DNA from: Ianthella basta
Lineage: Eukaryota; Porifera; Demospongiae; Verongiida; Ianthellidae
Direction of reading: 5' to 3'
DNA length: 64,000 bases
Assembly: GCA_964019415.1 (NCBI GenBank)
Contig: OZ025889.1
Coordinates: forward strand, 4,571,870-4,635,869
Part shown: positions 1 through 11,100 of the stretch, one piece after another
Layout of the letters: each line of letters starts with the position of its first letter
How positions within the stretch are numbered: position 1 is the stretch's first letter
The notes under the pieces: model-generated
What the model was told of the DNA's origin: nothing
What the model saw: only the letters and a program-made list of their open reading frames with translations
Database searches by the model: none
Translations under genes and position numbers: made by a program

Positions 1-674
1 CATTTTACGCATCATATAAACCGACATACCTACATACCAACATACCGACATATATACCACGGAAGTGGGACACGAAGCCATACAACAAAATGTCAAAACG
101 AAAACGAAAACGAAAACAATATAGGGGCTGCCGCAGTAAACATGAGTCCAAGATTACAATGAAATTATAATACAGTTCAACTTTCAATATTGCCGCAGAC
201 AACACTACCATGATGGTCACCATGTTAATGCTACTGTATATGCAGTATAAGATAACATTATACGCCCATACAGCGGCATCAGTATACAACAGCTATGGAT
301 AGAGGCATGCTACAGGTGCAGCTACTTGTGTGCTACAGCAAGCCTCAGAGGGCTACATAGGGCACATAGCTACAAATATGTACAGGTACAAGACTACTAC
401 TACTACTCGTACGGGTGCCCATGGCGACAGCTATGGTATAAAATGACTGCAGCTATATATAGGAATATAACAGCAACAGCTATGGGTGTATGCACTGGTG
501 TAGTACTTTCTTACTGCACATACTGTACATGAAATAACACCTTCAGTAGGACACGTTGTTACACAGAGGCTTTCATCAGTTGTTGTCCTAATGTTCTACT
601 TTCTATATAATGGTCGAGTAACTCTCCAGTCAAAGACAACCTGTCTACATCACAGCGCAATGTGCAATACTCAC
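1..674 (-). other. intron-like flank of a truncated RTK paralog
   Basis: No coding exon is visible. From about 126 the sequence matches the intron that follows the tyrosine-tail exon in RTK2 (about 33.0-33.4 kb) and RTK3 (about 42.05-42.5 kb), including the shared stretches rich in CTACATAGGGCACATAGCTAC. Bases 1-125 do not match. They end in repeated AAAACG units and GGGGCTGCCGCAG, like the edge of the inserted element at 25.2 kb. The receptor copy therefore continues beyond the left edge, and any kinase exons lie outside the window. Confidence 0.6.
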
Positions 675-1062
675 AATATACTGCCTTGAGTTGTCCAGTC
701 TCCCATAGTAAGCTTCCACATTCTCATCACCAGTGATGGTCGATGCTACAGACTGAGTGAGGAGTGAGCTGTCCCTCTGCAGTTTGCTGTACCGTCCATC
801 ACCAGTGAAGGCTGTCACCGCAGTTGTGTTGACAGTGACATCTTCAGAAGGAAGGTCCTCATAGATAACTCCATTAGTTGTCAGTTGACCTGTTGGGACA
901 GCATAGGCTGGGTTGCTCACATCAGCTGGTGGTGATATTGTGACAGTGTAAGAGGCATTGCTACTTCGGTCATTCCGCCAAGTGCTGGATAGTTCCGTCC
1001 CCTTGTGATGTAATGATCTTGATTCTCTTGCCATAGCTGCATAATCAGCATTAGCGTGGCCT
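675..1062 (-). pseudogene. broken RTK copy: ectodomain fragment fused to tail exon
   Basis: Bases 675 to about 991 match the cytoplasmic tyrosine exon of RTK3 (motifs SNPAYAVP, IYEDLPSEDV, EAYYGRLDN) and keep its GTGAGT donor. Directly upstream, about 992-1062 match the middle of the RTK3 ectodomain exon (IMQLWQENQDHYI). The transmembrane exon, the end of the ectodomain and two introns are missing at the join, and the two pieces are in different reading frames. No signal exon precedes it. This is a deletion fusion and unlikely to make a receptor. Confidence 0.8.
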
Positions 1063-2102
1063 GTGCATGCAGCTGACTCCTGTTTGCTTCTTTGAGCTGA
1101 CTCCTGATTCTACCTTTGAGCTGATTGCTTGTTGTTCCCTTGAGCTGACTCCTGGTGGTGGCTCGGAGTAAGCATATGTATGCATGTGAAAGAAGTACTT
1201 TACCATATGCATAATACATGGTTCATGCAGGACATAGGCATGCAACCACCAACAAGCAAGCAGGTAGGAAGTCCCAGTGTCATCTTTTTGCTAAAGGCAA
1301 GCAGATGCCAACATGGGCCAACAATTCAACATATGCATGGCATATAATTAAAGGATGGAAGTGGACTTATAATGTAGTTAAAGCCTAGTTTACATTAATT
1401 AAAACATTTTTGTCTGTATCTGTAGCAATTTTGCTGCCATTGCACCTCCCGTTTATGTACATACAACAAAAAACGTTTGGGAAAACGGGTACTTTCAAAT
1501 ATGTAGTCGAACTATATAATAATTATTATGTGCACAGACAGGCCATTACATTCATACTCTTGCTGTACATATACACAGCATCTAAAACAATTAGATTTCA
1601 AATACCCATGCATCATGCTAGTGTTCATTTTCAATCAACTCAATCTGTTTTGAAAATGTCCCCAAACTGGGGGCTGCATGTTCTTACAACAGTAATTAGG
1701 TCGGGGGCAGACACTATAAATAATCATTATTTGCAAGACTATGATTATTGCTAAATTCTACAGCACAATTCTAGTTACATGGCATTAATATTACTTCAAA
1801 ACCAGTCGCTCCATCTTTTCGTCAGTCTGCCTCTAGGTGTTAATTTTACAGCGTATAAAACTGAATCTAAGACATTTGCATTAGCCATGTCCAATAATGA
1901 CACACAAATACAGTACCCTGGAATAATACTGTAGTAAGTAATACTAGCTGTATAAAGTACGCAAAAACTAAAGACAATAATACAGAGCTTAGGATTACAG
2001 TACTTAGCACCTTCTACTCATGCCTACATTGTCTATTTATGACTTAACTTAGTTTAGTGAGAATTACGTTAGCTGTATAGTTAGAATAACTTGCACTTGT
2101 GT
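1063..2102. other. intergenic spacer
   Basis: About 1,065-1,160 holds an imperfect short repeat built on GAGCTGACTCCTG. The rest is AT-rich with no convincing exon on either strand. The lowest-coordinate part is expected to hold the 3' UTR of RTK1, but I saw no clear AATAAA signal. Confidence 0.4.
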
Positions 2103-5100
2103 TTATATATACTCATTCCCTTCGTACTTGTACTTGAACTGTAGGCTCTGGTGGAGGTCCCTTCCTTCTTTCAGAGGAGCCCCCAACATGGACGCCTGAG
2201 GGGACACACTGAGATCCTTCTCATTCCATTGCAGAAGAAGGGAAGGGTTGCTAAGGAATGCACTCCTCAGTTTGGTGAACTGTGGTCTCTCAGTGGCCTC
2301 AGGGTTCCTAATAGACAAGTAAGGAGAATTGTGTCTGTCAGTGAGTTTTGTAGAATGCATGAGTAGTCAACTACCACATACTGTACATGTGCAGATGTCA
2401 GTGAGATGATACTTTTATACTGACACTTACACTTCACTATATATAGAGAGTCTGCAATAATCATTTCACCAATTTGTTTGCTATACTACTGGGCTTCGAC
2501 ATCTTTAGCTGCTTGCTAAGGATGTTAATCGTTCATCCATCCCACAGTGTACACAACCAAAGAAAGAAAGCACACTATATATTATGGTAAAACTCTTGCA
2601 AAACAGAAAATGCACAAAGATATATACACATGAATGTAACTCCACATCTGTATGCATATCATGTGGACCTTAATTCCTGAATATTAAAATAAACTTCAGT
2701 GGTTTTGCAAATTGACAGCCATCCACAAATTTAGTCCTGCAAAATTTAGATCAGCACTTGAATGGTTCAACGAATGACATCCACAGTTGTGTGTAAATTG
2801 GCTACTGTGGTTTAGGGCACCATAAACACCGTGGGGAGCCGTGGCACTGAATCATCTCTGTGGTGACAATTTCCATCACCTTCTAGTACCCTCCACTCTG
2901 TGCATGTCGAATTAACCTGACTCTTACTCTCCTCTACACACACGACCAATCAAACTATGCTTCATTTCAGGACAGCAATATCAAAGCTATTTTCTCTGTT
3001 GCCTTGTCTGCCCTACCTTCATGTCTGCAGCTGAGAATCTGAGCCAAATGTGAATTAAGAATTATACAGGGCACAAGTATACAGAGTAGAGTGACATGGA
3101 AAGATGCCATTCAGTGCACAGTCCAGAAATGCTTCGTATCCATACATCCATCGTATCAGTAAGTATTCTTTTACAATGACCAGTTAAGATCTGCTTTTGC
3201 TGAGCAGCTATTGCTGCTTGTCACTTTAATCAACAATCATAATATCAAGTCAAAATACAATAATTACATTTAATTTACAACAAAAAGCGTACACTTGACA
3301 CAAATGTACACCTTAAACATGAGATCACTCACCAGCACTGAACCATTAAGAGGTAAGCCCCCCTTGGACATCCAGGGGGAGGAGGCAGACAAAATCCACT
3401 GGAAAGTACCTTCACAAACTGCAGGCACAGAAAAGAACAAGGATGTTCACATACTAGCATGGTGGTTACCACCAAATCTTGTGAAAAAGGCTGTGGGATA
3501 GTGACATGCTGCATATACTATAATTATACAATTATGGGTGTTTGTATGCAATACAAATGGTATGAAATGGCAAATATTAATAGTGCTTGGTCGGCTAGTG
3601 GTATGTATAAATATTGGCCTTATATATACTACAAATTTATGCACTACTGCCTATAGAGGCAGAATGTTAATGGCAAACATAACAATCTCTTCAAGTTCCC
3701 AAACTGACACATGAAACAAATGCATCCCATGACGTGGACTCAACATGGTGAACATAATGGCGCCTTTTGATGGAATCTTGTCTCCCACATCTCTCATGCA
3801 GGGTCAATCTGTTTATACTCCCTTTCCTTAAGTAATATACTACACTTTGACTATGGTAGGGCAATGCTATCAAAGGGAGTATAGGTTGCATTTAAATGCC
3901 AGTATCAGAGTTAGTTTGCAGACATGCATTCAGCTGTCTGTTCAGCATGTCTGCATAAATATACATTAATGCATGTAGTGCACATGGTCCAGGAATATTG
4001 CTTTCATTTCTCAATTACTCAATCAACATACACATGATGCAATGAACATTTAATTCTGAAGCACACCTCTTCAATTGATATATTCTCAAATGGCTTGTGC
4101 CCCAGTGACCATATCTCATACATCACCATCCCATAGCTCCACACATCACTCTTTGTGGTGTTCTTCCTGTACATAATGGCTTCAGGAGCCGTCCAGCAAA
4201 GAGGAATGCAGCCTCCAGTAATGCGATAGATGCAGTCATCAGATACATCTTGAGACATACCAAAATTAGAAATCTGTTAAATAAGGAAGGAAGGAGCAAT
4301 GAATTCGGGCCGTAACATCTCCTGTTGGTATTGCTGTGCTGTAATAGAACAAGACACATAAAATTGCTATTTACTCAAACAATTTATACAGTGATATGCA
4401 GTTATCACTATATTTCTGATCTAATATCTGTAGAAATGAGATTATTGACTTTGATTGAAATCGGAAAGTTCAGTATCTCCGGGCAATCTCATCTATTATG
4501 GTTGACCTTATCAATATCAAAGAATTCCTGTAAAATCACTGAGATACAACTTTAAGGTGCATATGGTCTGTTGTTTGCTACAAATGCTGCTCATCTGTAC
4601 ATGTTGTACATTGTCCTTGCAGTCATTACGGGCCCACTAAACACAGTCTTCAGTCATTCAGTGTTACACAGCCAGCTTAGGCACAATTTGTAGCAAAGGA
4701 TGCAGTAAGCTTGCAGAAGGGCAAAGCATTAATTAGCCAAGACATGTTCCGCACACACACACACACACACACACACACCTTGCAGTGCCACTCTTTGTCC
4801 AGTAGGATGTTCCTGGCAGCAAGATCACGATGAATGAAGCCTTTCTTTGAGAGGTAGCTCATCCCATCTGCTATCTCAAGACAGAACTGGAGCAGCTTCT
4901 TTGGGAGGTCAGGGTTTTTTGGAGAACTGCAGTAATACATGTTTGGCAGAACTGACATTATATTGTCAAAGCTACAGCACAACATAGTTCAAACTCATTT
5001 GTGGGAGTACAGGCTAAACGCGCCAATACTAATGCTTGCGCATGCAACATGCCATATGACATATATGGACAGACAAACACACATACGTATTTACACAGAA

Positions 5101-8100
5101 CTCGCACCATTCATTCAACTCCAGCAGATGTTCCCTCAGGTTTCCATTGGGAAGACACTCCATCACCATCATGTACTGGTGGAGAGGGCAGAGCCAATCA
5201 TCATAACTTTAACTGGATCTACGCAATTAGCAATATTGCAGCTGCAGAGCACAGGCAGTGGTTGTGTGGCACATCACAGCAGGTTTGCTGCCAGCTAGTG
5301 CAGTATCCAAGTGTCCATACAGTAACAATTAACATTTGGAGTTTTGCTAAGCAATGGTATTTGCAATTCACAAAGCAAGATTTTATTTAGCAAGAAATGG
5401 ATAATTGCAGAAATCAAAAAATGGGAATGAAATTACTTTCAATTGCAGAACACTTATACAAATTACTCATGTGTCTATACTAATGATAGAAATTTCAGCC
5501 TTGCCACATTCTTCAACAAGCTACATTATAAATAAAATAGGCTCACTGGTTCTCCCAGAGTGACCACTCCAAACAGCCGGACCACACGTGGGTGGAGGAA
5601 CTGACCCATCACTGCTGCCTCCTGGAGCAACTTCACCTTCTCACTGGGGTCCAACCCATCTTTGGACACTTTCACAGCCACCTCCACACAGCCCATGGGG
5701 GACTGCCACTCTCCTCTGTACACACTACCAAACTCACCCTCCCCAAGGGCCTCCCTACAGTGGACAGAACTACGGGGGAGCTCCTGGTACTTGTTCTGTG
5801 ACATCTGGGTATAGATCTCATCCTCAGTGGCACCAGGGTTCCAGTAGATGCTTTCTTCCTATAATAAAAGTTGCAATCAGCAAATATCATAGCTATACAA
5901 ATGAAGTTCTCCAGCCAGAACACTCAAGAACAAACACATGCATTCAAAGCCGCACAAAGAAGTTCTCCACCATTGCTAATAGTGTTACATTGTCTACATA
6001 GCCAGCCTCCCATGTTGCTTCTGAAACATCATGATTAAACAAGTATTTTGTTGTAAACACTTGGAGGGTACATTGCACAGCATGTATTCTGGGAATAATT
6101 GCTGCATTAGTATTAGTGCATCTCTATATACCTCCCTTGAGCAGGCTCATGTTCGATGGTTATGTATTGCACTTGGATTGCTAGTCTCACATTGACACTT
6201 ACCTGGTGTGTACATTCCGCATTCACTTTTAGATTGAGCGTATACTGACTGATTTAGTGATGGGGCAACTGATCTTGCATAATTTGTAGCTATGAAAATA
6301 AATGTGTTTTTGGCCAACAGGGATGCTTCTCAAGCACCCTGCCAGAAACAAGCTCAAGAAGACAGACTGGAATAGGACAACATTGCATCACTGTTGACAC
6401 TGTGAGGCTTAAACTGTGGCTGTTGAAAGCTGGAAAAGCTGTTCATAGTGTTCTTCAGCATGTCTAGGAACAGGAAATCAACTGCCAGTTAAGCTAGGTA
6501 GTGGAGAGGATATGGAAGAGGGAACATCGAGCAGAGTGTACATGTATGGCAGATGGTAGGAGAACAACTCTGGTGGATTGAGGGACAGAAAAGTGTTATA
6601 AGTTTTCTTCGATTGACCTAGCAGGTAAGCTCCAGGTGAGATATGCTTTAATCTCCTTTGCCATGCAAGTGAGAGGACAACATGTCCAGCTTCTACAATT
6701 ATCCTATATAATACGTCAATTAAGAAGGAATTGGATAATACTATGGTTTGTATACCATATCATAATAGTTATACAATATCCACCAAGTCCTGGACTCTTT
6801 AGATTAGCACCAGGCCTGTTAAACATGGTAGCCTCTAAAATATATTACATATCCCTGTAACATGAAGTGTTTATGGTTGAATGTCAGAATAAATCCATGT
6901 AAGAAACCATTCACCTCCAACAAATTCTTCTTTCTTGTTACAAGACATAATAGCACCCACCACAACATGCATACAGCCCCAGTCTCCCCCACCACCTTGT
7001 ACAACATACCTTAGTGGGTACTGGTACTAGAGAATACTCTGTGGACAGTAGTGGACTGCCATGCGCCACTGGGGTCTGTATAGGCACAAGGACAAATAAA
7101 CAGTTGTTGTTTCATATTATACAATAGCTAGCATACATGTAATATGCATGATACATGCTCAAAATGTTGTGTCTGAAATACATGTAGACTTTTATGGAGC
7201 TCACAACTCATACTATCTAAGGTATGAATTCTATAGAGTATAGAATAAGCACAAGAATGCTTACAGTAATAAATCCAGGTTTCTGCAGGGTTGGAATGGG
7301 CACACTTTCTTTAATGACATGCAGTTACAGGCTTTCATCAGTTGTTAGAACTGTTTTCCTATTCATCTATTTTACATGGTCAAGAAAATTCCCAATCTAA
7401 AAATAACCATCTACATCACAGCATAACATAAACACACAATGTACTGCTCCACGTATTCCAGGCTGTCATAGTAAGTTTCAACATCCTCATTTCCATCAAT
7501 AATAGTTGCTGCTGTGGGCTGGGTGTGGAGTAACCTGTCCCTCTGCCGCAGCTGATTGCTGTGATGTTCACCACCAGTGAAAGCTGTCACTGCAGGGGTC
7601 TGTACAGTGACATCCTCAAACAGGATGTCATCATAGATATCTCCCCCATTTGTCCTCCGGTTTAGGACAGCTAATGGCAAGTTGTGTACATCCCCTGGTG
7701 GTGCATTTGCAACACTATTAGAGGCACTGTTGACTTGGTTATTTTGCAAAGTGTTGGCAATGGCATGATCACCGTCTTGGCCTGTGGGTGTTGAAGACAT
7801 TGTGAGAACTATATACCTGAGCCAGTTCCCAGTCATTCCTATAGGCACTATCTTGACAAATCATGAGGAAGCACACATTACAATAATACTTACATGTTAC
7901 AGTGAGCAGTACCATTAAAATTTTACATTCAGAATCAATGCTCCACTAAACATGCCCACCGTGTACTCAGTCTGTTACATCTTTCCACACACCCTTAATA
8001 CTCCTAATGTACACATACAAACATTGCCCATCATGTATGTACCTTTCCTACTGCTGAGCTTTTTCTTAAACCTCACCACCCACAGTACAAGGACAATAAT

Positions 8101-11100
8101 GATGATGAGCAGGGAAAGGAGAAACAGCACTGCCAGAATGGCAGCTGCAGCTCTGAGACCAATACAAGTGTCCTGGCTCCCTGCAGAAGCGGCCTCTGGT
8201 GTACTGGTAGGCACTATACATGGAATGTAACCACACCAGTGTATAAGACAGTTTCATGCTTATGTATTTATTTAATACAATCATACATTAGAATGAAAAG
8301 TAGTACTGCACTGAACGAGAAACTGATTGCAAGAGTACAATGGAAGTTGTTTGTAAGTTCATGATTCCATAATACAACACAATGCATTGAATAGAATTCT
8401 GTATCTTCATATTGTAATCAGAACCATGTTTATACATAATTATGTGGAACCATCTGCATGGCATCCTTCATAGCATATATACATGGACAACGCAAGCTAG
8501 CCTGAAGGCAAAGGCATAAACTACACTGTGGGGGTTAATTACCATTAAGCAATGTATGTTTGAATTGGCAGAAGCTCATAGCCGTCTTGGTAGATTCAGA
8601 CTGGTAATTCAATGAGCAATACTGCAGCCTCAAACAGGGTGAGGTGGTAGCATAACATTTCGATCATCCATTGCTTAGCCTTTGTCAATTGCAACTGCTT
8701 ACTCTAACCCAAGCCATAATGTCTTGCCACTCCCTCCCCTGTTTGAAGCTTCGGTATTGCTTATTGAATTTCCAATTAATTATGAATGGTTCAAATGGCA
8801 NNNNNNNNNNNNNNNNNNNNNNNNNNNNNNNNNNNNNNNNNNNNNNNNNNNNNNNNNNNNNNNNNNNNNNNNNNNNNNNNNNNNNNNNNNNNNNNNNNNN
8901 NNNNNNNNNNNNNNNNNNNNNNNNNNNNNNNNNNNNNNNNNNNNNNNNNNNNNNNNNNNNNNNNNNNNNNNNNNNNNNNNNNNNNNNNNNNNNNNNNNNN
9001 GAATGGTTCAAATGGCAAGGGTGGACTGCACAATATACAGCATAGTCACTATCATGAGAAATCATGACACTGCACACTGAGACACAGACAAGCATGGCAT
9101 GTGTAGCTCAGTCTATATCCTTCCTCCCTACATTTGCCATGAAACTACACTAACTGATTAATAATGCAATTTTGAATGGAGAAAGTGGCCTAGACTGTGT
9201 GAGACTAGACACAGCCAGTCACTGGGCAGTAGCACACATAATCCGATGCTGAGCACGCACAGCACTAAAATACTTGGTACTAAAAAGCACAAATCATATC
9301 AATTACTATTACATAATTACATACATAAGACTACAATCAATAATACTACATGCTTACCAGTTGGCATGGAAGTTGGTGTAAATTCAAGAGCCAGTAAAGG
9401 TGTGAAACCGGTGAAAATCTGGTTGCACAGGGTTGCTCCCTGAGTTGGACTCCAGCAACTGAAATGCTCAACAAAGTAACGAATTGGAAAGTTATCTGCC
9501 ACCCTAATGGGAATCCCATTAATCTGAGTGTTGCTGCCATAGGGTGTACTCTGAGGTAGAGAAATTCCCAGGATGTCACCAGCCATCACTTCAATTGAAG
9601 CATCACCTAGATCAATACTGAAATTGGAATCTAGTGCATTACTGAAATAGAAAGGTGCTATTGATGAGTTGCTTCCAGAAGCGATCTCCTCAGGAGTAAA
9701 CACTGCGTTGCTGTTGATGCCAGTTGGAGCATAGTAGCTTTGGTTTAGTCGCCACACTTGCAAGTTCAAGACTAAAATTCTGTTGTAGTAGAAATTACGG
9801 CGTTCCAAAGCTTCAAAGTAAGCTTTACCACTAATTCCTCGAATCCATCCATCACAATGGAACTTAATCGTGGGATACACCAACAGTCCTTGACGGATCC
9901 ACCTGCTGGTTGCAACATTAGGGAGTTCAGCTTCTTCCAGTAGCCCAGTCACACACTGAAATTTGTCATCTGTCATAGACGTGCAAAAGGACAGAACAAT
10001 TATGCTACAAATGGCCACTCCATGTATGTATTCGCCATGACCATTTGCATGCATGCTCTGTATGCAAATTGTCAGGGCACAGAACATCATTACAAATAAT
10101 TATATGAACTAACTGAATACCCAGCCTTTGTGTGGGTTCCTAGCCTATTGTTTGAAACTTGAGCACATTTAGCCAATATGGTTAATGTAAACAGGGTCTT
10201 AGATATAGCGGCGACCATAAAAACAAAGGCATCTGTGTCCTGAATAACTATAATATTAACATCTGCATTGGTTTTGCACCAGTTAAATATCTTCAGCATT
10301 TGCTCATTGTCATATTTGCAAAACTTGGCTAAAATAGCCGTTTCTGTGTCATACTGATATTGTAGAGGGTCAGTGATATGAATTCAGTTTATCACTAGTG
10401 ATTTCGAGCAATCACGTACCAAACACTTAGAATAATTGTATCACAAGCGATCACAAGGTCTTTGTTAGCTAAAAACTGTTCTGAATCTTCTGGTACATAA
10501 TAGTTTTGTACCCCTAATGAGACGTTTATGGTAGAAACGTCATACTACTACAAAAATTGCAACTGCTTGCTGAGCGATTGATCATTATCACTACTGATTA
10601 CATACGTATCTATGACTACACACGCTTCAGCAATCTCTTCTACAAACAACTATTTCAAGAATTTCATACATAGCAAAGAAACAATGCTATACAAGGTCTA
10701 CTGAAGCACCTGTGTCTTGTTTCCTGATGCTTCACCAAGTCAGGTCAGGTGAGTCTGAGGTTTACCCAAACTAGGGCTGCTACCTGACAAGCATGCACTT
10801 GATGACACTATAGAGCTGTTTGTTCAACCTCAACCCCACAGTATCAGTACAATGCTTATGTATGCAGAGATAGGAGGAACAATGGCAGACATGGGAGCAA
10901 CAGATGTGTCCTGGTTCCTTGCAGAAGTGGCCTCTGGTGTACTGGCGGGCACTATACATGAAATGTAACCACACCAGTGTATAAGACAGTTCCATTCTTA
11001 TGTATGTATTTAATACATTAGAATGAAATGTAGTACTGCACTGAAAGAGAAGCTGATTGCAAGTGTACAATGGAAGGGGTTTGCAAGTTCACAATTCCAC

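Noticed and set aside
1410-1754. Plus-strand open frame of 114 residues
   Set aside because: Composition and lack of conserved motifs or splice context suggest chance.
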